Notes: a model not told the origin generated them from the letters alone. DNA of 15,328 nucleotides from Dehalococcoidales bacterium (GCA_012974295.1 JAAXQM010000085.1:1-15328), one strand, 5' to 3'. Numbered from the stretch's first letter, positions 1-7,611 are shown. Numbers and translations are program-made.

Positions 1-972
1 GTACCTGATGATCTGGCTGATCACGCCATCCACCCTGAAATCACGTGCGAGGTCAAGTATGCGGTTGAATCGCTCGTCGGAAGGAAACATACGGGCGCAG
101 GGGAAATTATTCAAGTAGCGCCGTGAGATGGCTTCAACAGGGGTGCTGTTCTTGTCAAGAACCACCGGGTCGGACCAGTATCTGGTACCAGTGCAGAGTT
201 CGTCGGTTACTATTAACCCCCCCAGCTCCTCTATAGATCCGATGAGTTCTGGATTGGTTATAGCACTGCCAACAAGCATCAAACGGGCACGACTTTTGCT
301 AGCGTTATCTGACACCTCAAGCTCGTCCAGCAAGTTGCTGAGCCATTCATTAAATAACTCCTTGGGCATACGAAAGCAGGCATTCAGTACCTCCATCGTC
401 TCGGTACCGGTAATGGGCGGGTTGTCAAGCTTTCGTAACTCATAAAGACGCTTTAGGAGAGCTCTGGATTCATTATATACCCCAATTGATTGGTAAAGTG
501 ACTCATCCGTTATTTGAATACCCATGAACTCTTCCAGGTGCACTTTAAACTGTAGAACCTGGCTGTGATAGAGATCATGTGCTGACTGGGTATACTTGCG
601 TGGTACAGTAAGTACATGATAGAAGGGTGTATCGATATAGTTACGCCATAGATCGAACAAGCGACGGGCGCCATCACAGGTAGACCCGCCAGCCACGCCG
701 TCTAAAAAATCATATTCTCCCTTAAGTCCCAGTTGCAGGCAACTTCGGGAGAAAGAGCAGCTGTTAATATAAAGGTAAGCGGTCCCGTCTTCCAGTTCCA
801 TCTCCTTAGAGTAGCCTGTAATTCTGATGGGAAGCGCCCCGGCTGCATGTATGATTTCCTCAGGGACGTAAGTGCATAGCCAGCCGAACACCTTCTTTCC
901 TTGATGCTTATGCTCCAAAATCTGGGCTGTCTTGGGAAAAGTGTTATTGACTTCACAGAATTTTTCAAGCAT
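1..972 (-). CDS. 2-hydroxyacyl-CoA dehydratase / benzoyl-CoA reductase family subunit (HgdB/BcrC-like), 3' end outside window
   Basis: This reading frame runs from ATG at 972 to base 1 with no stop (324 codons, partial). It matches the HGD-D family, whose subunits hold a [4Fe-4S] cluster and carry out radical dehydration of 2-hydroxyacyl-CoA or reduction of aromatic acyl-CoA. Visible family signatures are GWLCTYVPEE (Cys33), the CSFSRSC stretch (residues 72-78), DGVAGGSTCD (Cys99), TDELCTGTRYW (Cys260), PCAR (Cys292) and the start of the DGVI segment at residues 315-318. The missing C-terminal part would normally hold another conserved Cys. A GAGGAAA ribosome site lies about 13 bases before the ATG, rather far, but no better start is in frame. 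The SDR gene lies upstream on the same strand with a repeat copy between them. Substrate cannot be told: the family includes HgdB, HadC, FldC and BcrC-type proteins. Partner subunit and activator would be expected to the left of the window. Confidence 0.88.
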   Translation of the reverse strand, partial: MLEKFCEVNNTFPKTAQILEHKHQGKKVFGWLCTYVPEEIIHAAGALPIRITGYSKEMELEDGTAYLYINSCSFSRSCLQLGLKGEYDFLDGVAGGSTCDGARRLFDLWRNYIDTPFYHVLTVPRKYTQSAHDLYHSQVLQFKVHLEEFMGIQITDESLYQSIGVYNESRALLKRLYELRKLDNPPITGTETMEVLNACFRMPKELFNEWLSNLLDELEVSDNASKSRARLMLVGSAITNPELIGSIEELGGLIVTDELCTGTRYWSDPVVLDKNSTPVEAISRRYLNNFPCARMFPSDERFNRILDLARDFRVDGVISQIIRY

Positions 973-1036
973 AGGTAGTTTGATATTTCCTCTTATTCAA
1001 TACCAGTAAAATATGGCAAAGTGTTTCTATTATTAT

Positions 1037-1143
1037 AAGAATGCTGAAATAGCCTTGATCAACCCCCTATATCCCCCAAGCTTGGGGGAGTTTGGAAGCT
1101 GGGGGACACTCCCAGACCACCGGCAGGAAGTATCCTGCACCTC
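1037..1143 (+). repeat. 122-bp interspersed repeat, copy 1 (right end degenerate)
   Basis: Shares with the other copies the order: ATGCTGAAATAG left end, CAACCCCCTATATCCCCCA, a hairpin (TCCCCCA-AGCT-TGGGGGA), AGCTGGGGGACAC, then the GGAAGTATCCTGCACCTC right part. The terminal CAGCAGTCTC seen in copies 2, 3 and 6 is missing, so this is a decayed or 3'-truncated copy. It sits in the gap between the SDR stop and the dehydratase start. Confidence 0.85.
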
Positions 1144-1203
1144 CAAGTTACCCCGATGTCGCCTGCACGCCCACCTAAACCGTGAGTCTACTGCCAATTT
1201 AAC

Positions 1204-2037
1204 CTAAGATGAACTACTTGTTATCCCTGTTAATTGAAAGCCACCATCAACCACGATAAGTGTACCGGTTATATAGCTGGCCAAATCTGATGCTAGAAAT
1301 AAGGCAACCCGGCCAATATCATCAGCTCTACCTAGCCTCCCCAGCACAGTGCTGGCCATAAACTTCTTTAGTTCTGCTTTCCATTCGCTCGGCTGGAGCC
1401 CTTTGCCCTGCGACAGCATACCTTCTGTCATGATGCTTCCGGGAGCGATGGCATTCACGCGGATACTGTGCTGTCCTAACTCCAACGCCATGCTCTTTGT
1501 TAGCGACTGAACACCACCCTTGGACGCGTCATAAATAGAGAACCCTGTAGACACGGGGCGGCTAGAGCTAATGGATGCAATATTTATTATGCACCCGCTT
1601 TGTCTCTGCTTTATCATATTGCTGCTAACCTCACGGCTACAGAGAAGCGTTCCTTTAAGGTTCACCGATATTACCCTATCAATATCATCGCCAGTTATCT
1701 GTGCGAATGGTATATACGGGTATATACCGGCGTTGTTCACCAGAATATCGATACCACCCGCCTCCCCCACAATAGTGTTAACCATATCTTGTACTTCTTT
1801 TTCTTTGCTCACATCAGCCTGGATGAAGCTAGCCTCGTACCCATAACTCCTAAGCTCTTCGCTAGCCTTCTCCGCTCTCTCGCTATGTACATCAACAATA
1901 ACAACGCTGGCACCTGCCTCGGCGAGCCTGTACGAAATAGCGAATCCGATACCCATAGCGCCACCGGTAACAACAGCCCTCTTATGGGCAAGAGTGATAA
2001 GTTCGCCTATGGGTGTATATTCGCTTATTGGAACCAT
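1204..2037 (-). CDS. Short-chain dehydrogenase/reductase (SDR, classical type)
   Basis: A 277-residue classical SDR, likely an NAD-dependent oxidoreductase acting on a hydroxyl/keto substrate in the cytoplasm. It has the TGGAMGIG cofactor motif (residues 24-31), Asp49 at the end of the second strand (favours NAD over NADP), NNAG (101-104), Asn126, catalytic Ser155, and the YxxxK pair Tyr169/Lys173. The C-terminal SYITGTLIVVDGG segment is typical of the family. The ATG is preceded by GGAG about six bases away. The N-terminus carries about 17 residues before the Rossmann fold, slightly longer than usual. On the same strand it precedes the dehydratase-family gene, so it may act on the corresponding acyl-CoA, but that is inference. 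SDR substrate cannot be read from these motifs. Confidence 0.92.
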   Translation of the reverse strand: MVPISEYTPIGELITLAHKRAVVTGGAMGIGFAISYRLAEAGASVVIVDVHSERAEKASEELRSYGYEASFIQADVSKEKEVQDMVNTIVGEAGGIDILVNNAGIYPYIPFAQITGDDIDRVISVNLKGTLLCSREVSSNMIKQRQSGCIINIASISSSRPVSTGFSIYDASKGGVQSLTKSMALELGQHSIRVNAIAPGSIMTEGMLSQGKGLQPSEWKAELKKFMASTVLGRLGRADDIGRVALFLASDLASYITGTLIVVDGGFQLTGITSSSS

Positions 2038-2245
2038 AATTACTCCGATAGGTTATTTACGAGTGCGACCGGGTTTATTTTGAAATATTGTGTGGTATAC
2101 CAATTGCGTAGAATACCAATTTAATGGAGCCAGTGTCAAGCTCATTAATAGGTAACTTAATCAGTGAATTCAGCTTAAAGGATGCCTGATGGGCGATAAT
2201 CTAAGCGAATCAGCTTAGCTTTGCGTTCAATTCTTTTAAGGGGTC

Positions 2246-2320
2246 GTCATCCGGCTTGACCGGATGATCCAAGAAGCACGCTTGGTCAATTTCTGGATTG
2301 CCCGATCAAGTCGTGCAATG
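2246..2320. repeat. REP-like pair of hairpins in inverted arrangement
   Basis: First hairpin at 2247-2267: TCATCCGG, loop CTTGA, CCGGATGA (perfect 8-bp stem). Second hairpin at 2297-2319: ATTGCCCGA, loop TCAAG, TCGTGCAAT (9-bp stem, one mismatch). The loops are complementary to each other, and the reverse complement of the right half resembles the left half (GTCAT...GACTTGA.CGG...ATCC), so the unit is itself a larger inverted repeat. This resembles paired REP/BIME elements of bacterial intergenic DNA. Confidence 0.65.
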
Positions 2321-2412
2321 ACAGGTATAAGTCGAGAAGTGGCAGGTATAAGTCGGGTAGTGGCAGGTACGGTGGAAGTCGGGCAATAACAGATACGTTA
2401 GGAGTCGGGTAA
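2310..2412 (+). repeat. Degenerate tandem repeat, units of 21 then 26 bases
   Basis: Successive units begin with GTCG: 2310-2330 and 2331-2351 (21 bases each, GTCG.G.A.TG.CAGGTATAA), then 2352-2377 and 2378-2403 (26 bases each, with an added GGTGG- or GTTAG-like insert), then a partial fifth unit GTCGGGTAAT. The first unit grows out of the right arm of the REP-like hairpin, which suggests that hairpin arm was duplicated in tandem. Confidence 0.65.
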
Positions 2413-2504
2413 TCTTCTCTTTCGATCCACTAATTCAATTGGGAAGTTGAGCTCGTGGCACCGTTGTCAGAAGCGAGGTGACCAGTACTTCCAAGCTATA
2501 GAGG

Positions 2505-2627
2505 GAGACTACTGAGATAGTCTCAATCAACCCCGTAATCCCCCAATTTTAGGAGTTTCTTTAAGCTGGGGCATACACCCCCAGACCCCCGGCATGAAGT
2601 ATCCTGCACCTCTTTTTCAGCAGTCTC
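2505..2627 (+). repeat. 122-bp interspersed repeat, copy 2
   Basis: Bounded by imperfect 10-base terminal inverted repeats: GAGACTACTG (2505-2514) and CAGCAGTCTC (2618-2627). Internal parts CAACCCC, CCCCCA, AAGCTGGGG, CCCCCAGACCCCCGGCATGAAG and TATCCTGCACCTC match the other copies, but both internal hairpins are eroded. The right end lies 13 bases past the stop of the AOR gene at 2641, so it directly follows that transcription unit. Confidence 0.9.
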
Positions 2628-2640
2628 TAAAGGTATATCC

Positions 2641-4479
2641 TTATGCTTTCCACAGGTCCTGAGCTACATCGCCAAGTCCAAGTGATTCCAGCTTCTCCTT
2701 CGTAGGCTTGCCCGTCTTCCAGTCCCACTGGTTAACTCTATAGTAGTCCTTAAGCAAGAGGTCCATATCCGGCGTCTGTCCCGCCGTTGCCCCCTCCTTC
2801 AGCGCTTTAATAGCAATCTTGGGCAGCTTGTCGTCCTTTCTCGTTACGCCCAGCTTATTGTTAATAGCCCTCTTGAGGTTAATTGACCTTTCTCCGAACG
2901 TAAGGAGGTCCGCTGGAGTATACTCCCAGCCTGTAATGCTGTTAAGCACCATGCTAATCTGAGTGGCCGTCAGGGGAGAGAACTTACATAGCGCCAGGGA
3001 GTTGTATATTTCATTGTAGCTCTGGAACTTCGCCACCACTTCCGCCTTACCCACTGATGCGTTCTTATCCCCAGCGAAGATGCCCAGTTCAGGGATGCTA
3101 TCGAGAGGTGTATCGATAGTATAGAAATCACCCTTCAAATGGCATGCGCCACGGGGACCTGTTGCATAGGTTAGAGCCATCCCCACGAAAGCACGGGGGT
3201 CGTGCATGGGGATTTCCAAACCTTTTACCTGTGCCGCTTCCTCTTCGCTCACACCGAGTTCTCTGGCCATCTGAAGGGTTCCCTGTGAAAGCAATTTGCC
3301 AATGCCTTTCCGGTCGATTATCATCTTCACCAGTTTCACCACTGTTTTCCCATCACCCCACTTGATCTCCATACCGGCTTTCTCTCTGGTTAGTTTTCCT
3401 TTTTCGTATAGGTACATGGCAAAGGCGATGGACACACCAGTGGAGATCGTGTCCAATCCATGCATGTTGCAGAGATGGTTTGCCATAACAACCGATTCTA
3501 TGTCGAAGTTCATACAAAGGGGGCCGAAGGCTGCTGTCGTTTCATATTCCGGCCCATCGACCTGCTTAATATCTTTTGTGAAATCGGGAATGATGCGACC
3601 GCAGCCGATGGGGCAGCCATGGCAGGCGTAATTATGGATATTGAAAGCCTCACGAAAGGCTCCACCGCTCAGTTTCTTTGCGGGAAAGGTGTTCTTGGTG
3701 AAATACTTAACCGGTACATCGCCAAGCCTCATGCCGAAATCCATCCACAAGTTCGTACCGTATTCCCGATAGGCATTAGCCATCATATGGCCAGCGATAC
3801 GTTCCCGGGCGATAGCTGTAAGTTCTTTCAACTGAGTCTCGTTGGCTGCATCGATCTTTATTCCTCCACCCACCACCACTGCTTTTAGATTCTTAGAGCC
3901 CATAAGGGCACCCAGCCCACACCTTCCCGAAGCCCGACCGCCATCATTCATGATACAGGCATGCTTGAGAAGCTTCTCACCTGCGCTCCCGATACAGGAA
4001 ATGCTTACTTTTGTATCTTTGAATGCCTTTGTGAGGATGTCCTGAGTCTCGTAGGCATCCCTTCCCCAAACAGCCTGTGCGTCTCTGATCTCCGCCTTGC
4101 CGTTGATGATGCTAAGATAAACTGGATTTGCAGCCTTGCCGACAATTAAGATCCCATCGTAACCGGACGACTTAAGCCTTACGGGGAAAATGCCACCGGT
4201 GGTAGCCTCACCCCAGATACCGGTCAAAGGTGATATACCACATACGGAGCAACGGCTCACCATAGGAACTGGACTTCCAGTAAAAGGACCGGTTGCAAAA
4301 ATCAGACTGCTTTGGGGATCCAGCGATTTGATCCTCTTGTCCACATGCTCATAGATCAACCTTGCAGCGAGGGTACTACCGCCGATATACTTCTGTAACA
4401 TATTGGAATCGAGGGACATGTCCTCAATTTCCCCTTTGCTCAGATCGACACGCAGGAACTTCCCATGATATCCAAACAT
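2641..4479 (-). CDS. Aldehyde:ferredoxin oxidoreductase family protein (complete motif set)
   Basis: A 612-residue tungsten/molybdenum-pterin enzyme of the AOR family, expected to oxidise aldehydes to carboxylic acids with ferredoxin, or the reverse, in the cytoplasm. Length is typical. The [4Fe-4S] ligands are Cys286, Cys289 and Cys293 (CxxCxxxC in YACHGCPIGCG) plus Cys498 (SLALCKF). The pterin/active-site segments GPEYET (residues 309-314) and ATGPRGACHLKG (His447) are present, at nearly the same positions as the key Glu313 and His448 of Pyrococcus AOR. The ATG follows an AGGAGAGAAGG purine stretch. It starts 11 bases after the stop of the iron alcohol dehydrogenase, so the two are almost surely cotranscribed and may act in series, alcohol to aldehyde to acid. 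A repeat copy lies just past its stop. Confidence 0.95.
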   Translation of the reverse strand: MFGYHGKFLRVDLSKGEIEDMSLDSNMLQKYIGGSTLAARLIYEHVDKRIKSLDPQSSLIFATGPFTGSPVPMVSRCSVCGISPLTGIWGEATTGGIFPVRLKSSGYDGILIVGKAANPVYLSIINGKAEIRDAQAVWGRDAYETQDILTKAFKDTKVSISCIGSAGEKLLKHACIMNDGGRASGRCGLGALMGSKNLKAVVVGGGIKIDAANETQLKELTAIARERIAGHMMANAYREYGTNLWMDFGMRLGDVPVKYFTKNTFPAKKLSGGAFREAFNIHNYACHGCPIGCGRIIPDFTKDIKQVDGPEYETTAAFGPLCMNFDIESVVMANHLCNMHGLDTISTGVSIAFAMYLYEKGKLTREKAGMEIKWGDGKTVVKLVKMIIDRKGIGKLLSQGTLQMARELGVSEEEAAQVKGLEIPMHDPRAFVGMALTYATGPRGACHLKGDFYTIDTPLDSIPELGIFAGDKNASVGKAEVVAKFQSYNEIYNSLALCKFSPLTATQISMVLNSITGWEYTPADLLTFGERSINLKRAINNKLGVTRKDDKLPKIAIKALKEGATAGQTPDMDLLLKDYYRVNQWDWKTGKPTKEKLESLGLGDVAQDLWKA

Positions 4480-4490
4480 AGCCTTCTCTC

Positions 4491-5789
4491 CTAGAATTCC
4501 GAGCCCAGATCCAGGTCTATGCCAGTGTAGGCAAGACGATAAAGTTTCTTGAATTGGTCAACAGTCAAAAGATAGGGAGGAGGAATAACACCTGTCGGGT
4601 CCGCCGCCGCATAGTCAGCCATCTTATCAAGCTTCTCTTCAAACTCCTGCCTGCTGACGCCCGCCTCCTTAATACTTAGCGGAATGTTGACATCCTTCAT
4701 AAGCGCTCGAATTTTGTCAGTTAGATTAGCCAGACTCTTCCTGTCGTCCTTCACCCTGACATCGAGGGCATCGCATATCTCCAGGTACTTGTCGGATACA
4801 TAAGTATAGGCCTGTATCTCATAGGGCAAGAATAGGCCTACTGTCACACCATGGTGCACATGGAAAACGCCGCCAAATGCATGCCCCATGGCGTGGCTGA
4901 TTCCTGATCCCGCCTGGCTCAAGACCATGCCTGCCATAGATGATGCCAGATGCATCCTATAGCGGGCTTCCCTGTCCTTGCCATCACAATAAGCCCTGGG
5001 TAAGTATTTAAAGACCATCTGGATCGCGCGAAGTCCGATGGCATCGGTCAAATCATTGGCAGCAGGACACAGGACCGCATCCACGGCATGGGCAAGGACG
5101 TCCATCCCCGTCCCAGCCGTTAATTTTGGTGGCATCGCCACAGGCAGGGTCGGATCAAGTAGGGCATAGTCGGGAATGAGTTCCTGGTGATTTATGGGAA
5201 TCTTCCGGTTTGTCTCTGTATCAGTCACTACGCTTGTGGGCGTACACTCCGAGCCTGTCCCGCTCGTCGTTGGCACGGCGATAAGATGAGCCTTCTTCCT
5301 TATCCCTACAGGAAAGATAGGATTAATTGTTGAAGTAAAATCCTGCATGTCAGGCCGCTCGTAGAGTAGCCACACGATCTTGGATGTGTCAATGACGGAA
5401 CCCCCACCCACAGCCATGATCAGATCGGGCTCGAATCTATTTACGAGCCCGACGCATTCCTGGATACTGTCCAGAGGGGCCTCCGGCATAGCTCCTTTCC
5501 ACACCTGCGTCTTGAACTGATAACGTTGCTCAAAGGCCCTTGTGATCTTGTTGCAGAACCTCGCCGAGTATTCATCGGTGACGATGAAAAGTCGTCTTTT
5601 CTCTGGCCTGGAATAGGTGACGATATAATCAATGGCATCAGGTGCTACGCCAGGCCTGTCGGGAAACATGTTGGTACTGACAAACACGTTGGGTATCACA
5701 AAAGGAGTGAACGTCATCCGGGTGAAGTCTGCACCCATAAGAGCAGCACCGAAATTCTTTATCAAGTAATCCTCAAACCACAACGACAT
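4491..5789 (-). CDS. Iron-containing (group III) alcohol dehydrogenase
   Basis: A 432-residue NAD(P)-dependent alcohol dehydrogenase of the iron-activated family (FucO/AdhB type). I chose the ATG at 5789, 13 codons inside the longest frame, because GGGAGG stands six bases before it and the longer start has no such site. Motifs: GGGSVID at 128-134 and PTTSGTGSE at 173-181 for cofactor binding; probable metal ligands Asp230, His234 (MDVLAH), His299 and His313 (ISHAMGHAFGG...HHG), with the 4- and 14-residue spacing of FucO. It is the first gene of a pair with AOR, with an 11-base gap. A likely role is interconverting an alcohol and the aldehyde used by the AOR; the substrate is unknown. Confidence 0.95.
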   Translation of the reverse strand: MSLWFEDYLIKNFGAALMGADFTRMTFTPFVIPNVFVSTNMFPDRPGVAPDAIDYIVTYSRPEKRRLFIVTDEYSARFCNKITRAFEQRYQFKTQVWKGAMPEAPLDSIQECVGLVNRFEPDLIMAVGGGSVIDTSKIVWLLYERPDMQDFTSTINPIFPVGIRKKAHLIAVPTTSGTGSECTPTSVVTDTETNRKIPINHQELIPDYALLDPTLPVAMPPKLTAGTGMDVLAHAVDAVLCPAANDLTDAIGLRAIQMVFKYLPRAYCDGKDREARYRMHLASSMAGMVLSQAGSGISHAMGHAFGGVFHVHHGVTVGLFLPYEIQAYTYVSDKYLEICDALDVRVKDDRKSLANLTDKIRALMKDVNIPLSIKEAGVSRQEFEEKLDKMADYAAADPTGVIPPPYLLTVDQFKKLYRLAYTGIDLDLGSEF

Positions 5790-5795
5790 GACATA

Positions 5796-5801
5796 CCTCC
5801 C
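5796..5801 (-). promoter_or_regulatory. Ribosome binding site deciding the alcohol dehydrogenase start
   Basis: GGGAGG on the minus strand, six bases before the ATG at 5789. It argues against the upstream in-frame ATG at 5828. Confidence 0.8.
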
Positions 5802-5848
5802 TAAGGTGACGTGGGTAGCATTAAGCAATATCCTTATTCAATCTATAA

Positions 5849-5970
5849 GAGAATGCTGAAATAGTCTTTATCAATCCCCTAATCCCCCAATTGTGTGGGA
5901 TTTATTAAAGCTGGGGGACACCCCCAGACCCCCGGCATGAAGTATCCTGCACCTCTTTTTCAGCAGTCTC
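5849..5970 (+). repeat. 122-bp interspersed repeat, copy 3
   Basis: Ends pair as AAGAGAATGCTG (left, 5847-5858) with CAGCAGTCTCTT (right, 5961-5972), a 12-base terminal inverted repeat with one mismatch. The second internal hairpin CTGGGGG-ACA-CCCCCAG is perfect; the first has a mismatch. The copy fills the gap between the SagB stop (17 bases away) and the alcohol dehydrogenase start, so it separates two minus-strand units. Confidence 0.92.
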
Positions 5971-5987
5971 TTTAAAAGAGCCTTATC

Positions 5988-6749
5988 CTATTTATTTACC
6001 TTTCCAACTGCTGCCAAATAAATGGCAAATTCATCTTTCCCATCAATTCGTAATAGTTGATCCATTAGCTCTTGATTATATGCAGCAACTGCACAAGTTC
6101 CGGCTTCTATCGCTTCACAAGCCAAATAAAGATTCTGACAGACATGTCCAGCATCTAATAGTATTACCTTATGAGCCGCCAAACCGTATCTCCATTCCAT
6201 TCGGTATGGTATTGCTGACCAAACGAATACTACAGCAGCACTTGATATCCAATTTTGACTGAAAGCTGCCTGGGCAATCTTCTGAGCAGCCTGATCATCC
6301 CTGAATGCGACAAGAAGCTGATGTTCAAGTGGTAGATATCTGTAGAAGCCGATATCTAAACCTCTTACATTAAGAATGCATACGTAAGTTTCAAGTGAGT
6401 GCCGAGCGCCGGCTGAAGGGACAGTCCTGAAAGCGTGAGCAGCATCTAACTGCTGCCTTACGCCTTGAGTCGACCAAAGAAGAAATGATAGCTCATCGAT
6501 TTCAAGTGGAATGTCATTAAACTGTCGGCAACTCTGTCTATTCTTTACGGCGGTTAATAGATCTACTTTTGGCAATTTATCGAACTCGCCCGGTGGAATA
6601 AGATCAATGCGCTCAGCATCTTGGAAATATGGCTTTTCAATAGGTGGCGGGGGAACACCTAAGCTCTGATCCGTTTGGGAGAAATCGATCACCTTCCGTA
6701 TGGTGTCTTTTAAGAAATAACGATGCTGCTCTATTGATAATTCTTGCAT
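5988..6749 (-). CDS. SagB-type nitroreductase family (FMN) dehydrogenase
   Basis: A 253-residue protein of the nitroreductase superfamily, SagB/ThcOx branch. This family binds FMN; members tied to peptide biosynthesis oxidise azolines, but many stand-alone members have unknown reduction or oxidation roles. Visible signatures: KNRQSCRQF (residues 69-77, FMN phosphate contact region), the SAGARHSLETYV segment (112-123) and AGHVCQNLYLACEAIEAGTCAVAAY near the C-terminus (200-224), all characteristic of SagB-type proteins. AGGAG stands seven bases before the ATG. It begins 91 bases after the deiodinase-like gene on the same strand and is probably in the same operon. No cyclodehydratase or precursor peptide gene is nearby, so an azole-peptide role is unlikely here. 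A partner role in the redox chemistry of the selenoprotein is possible but unproven. Confidence 0.88.
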   Translation of the reverse strand: MQELSIEQHRYFLKDTIRKVIDFSQTDQSLGVPPPPIEKPYFQDAERIDLIPPGEFDKLPKVDLLTAVKNRQSCRQFNDIPLEIDELSFLLWSTQGVRQQLDAAHAFRTVPSAGARHSLETYVCILNVRGLDIGFYRYLPLEHQLLVAFRDDQAAQKIAQAAFSQNWISSAAVVFVWSAIPYRMEWRYGLAAHKVILLDAGHVCQNLYLACEAIEAGTCAVAAYNQELMDQLLRIDGKDEFAIYLAAVGKVNK

Positions 6750-6840
6750 AATGTAACTCCTGATCCTGGCATTCTATACCTGAGAATATAATCAGCATCG
6801 GGACAGTTCAATAGTATAGCGCTTCAGTTTCATACATTTT

Positions 6841-7458
6841 TCATGAATGCTTATTTAACATTTTTTCAATTGCATTCTTCAACTCCTGAGGTTTGAAGCC
6901 CCATGGACCCAATCCTCCAGCATAGACTACCCGCCCATCAATCCCAACAAGAAACATGCGAGTCGGCGTTGCAGCATATGCTCTATTAGCTGGATCGTCA
7001 ATGTCGTCCACCAGAGTAGGGATTCCATAATCCAGCTCCGATGCGCACCTAGACGCCACCTGTTTTCTATCATCTATTGTTTTGGGATCGTATATATCTT
7101 TAATTGCTTTGGTACCCTTAATTTTCAGTAGCAAGCCAAATAGGCCTCCACCCAGCCACCATCCATCAATTGGATGGGCTTCGCGAATATATATAATGAT
7201 GAATTGCACCTGATCATGGTATTTCTCGTAGATATCACGGAGACTCACGGTCCCATCAGCGAATGGCGGTCATGTATAGCTGCCGAATATAAGTGCTACA
7301 GGCTGCTTATCCCTGTAGTCAGATAGGCGTATCGCCTTACTACCACTAATATCATGCAATTCAAAATCCGGAGCTACATCCCCGACCTTGGGCGCTAGAG
7401 GTACATATTGATCGCGCCATTTCTTAACTTCTTTCCTTGCTTTATATGCTTTATACAT
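6841..7458 (-). CDS. Iodothyronine-deiodinase-like selenoprotein, in-frame UGA read as selenocysteine
   Basis: A 205-residue thioredoxin-fold protein when the UGA at 7272-7270 is read as selenocysteine (residue 63). The residues around it, FGSYT-U-PPF, are the active-site motif of the deiodinase family, and the frame continues with EAHPIDGW (93-100, containing the family's conserved Glu and His) and a C-terminal PTRMFLVGIDGRVVYAGGLGPWGF segment typical of these proteins. The N-terminal part (GDVAPDFELHDISG) looks like peroxiredoxin/thioredoxin-like folds. The start at 7458 is preferred because GAGGAG lies six bases before it, whereas the ATG at 7464 touches that site. Vertebrate members remove iodine from thyroid hormone; in bacteria the substrate is unknown, and a peroxidase-like or dehalogenating reaction is possible. 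A SECIS-like hairpin follows the UGA. An ordinary annotation would split it into two fragments. SagB-type nitroreductase lies downstream. Confidence 0.88.
7240..7254 (-). promoter_or_regulatory. Putative bacterial SECIS hairpin
   Basis: On the mRNA, 15 bases after the UGA, GGGAC pairs with GUCUC (five pairs, one G-U) around the loop CGUGA. The loop begins about 21 bases past the UGA and has a G among its first two bases, as commonly required for bacterial SECIS elements. The stem is short, so the fold needs testing. Confidence 0.6.
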
Positions 7459-7464
7459 TGTCAT

Positions 7465-7470
7465 CTCCTC
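7465..7470 (-). promoter_or_regulatory. Ribosome binding site deciding the deiodinase-like start
   Basis: GAGGAG on the minus strand. It is six bases before the ATG at 7458 and directly abuts the in-frame ATG at 7464, which favours the second ATG. Confidence 0.7.
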
Positions 7471-7611
7471 GTTAGGATTCTTCGGCGATCTTAATCCTGG
7501 CAGGCATAATAATCCTGTCTTCTAAATGTAATGCTCCTATATTACCTGATTTGTATACCGCCAGGAACATTTGCTTTGAAATCATCTGGATATACAGTGA
7601 GCTGTCGTGAA

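Larger units (their letters stand above)
2038..2504. other. Non-coding stretch between SDR start and repeat copy 2
   Basis: No convincing gene on either strand. It should hold the promoter of the SDR gene (minus strand), but I could not pick a clear -35/-10 pair. It contains a REP-like hairpin pair and a degenerate tandem repeat, listed separately. Confidence 0.6.

Noticed and set aside
128..445. 105-codon plus-strand frame
   Set aside because: Serine-rich, no recognisable motif, and antisense to the dehydratase-family gene.
702..968. 88-codon frame on the minus strand
   Set aside because: It overlaps the dehydratase-family gene in another frame; that gene has strong motif support along its whole length.
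1600..2124. 174-codon plus-strand frame opposite the SDR
   Set aside because: Antisense shadow of a clearly coding SDR; no motif and no ribosome site.
6841..7458. Reading the deiodinase-like locus as two separate genes or as a pseudogene
   Set aside because: Both parts are in the same frame, joined by one UGA at the known selenocysteine position of the family, with conserved residues on both sides and a SECIS-like stem. The second part has no convincing ribosome site of its own.
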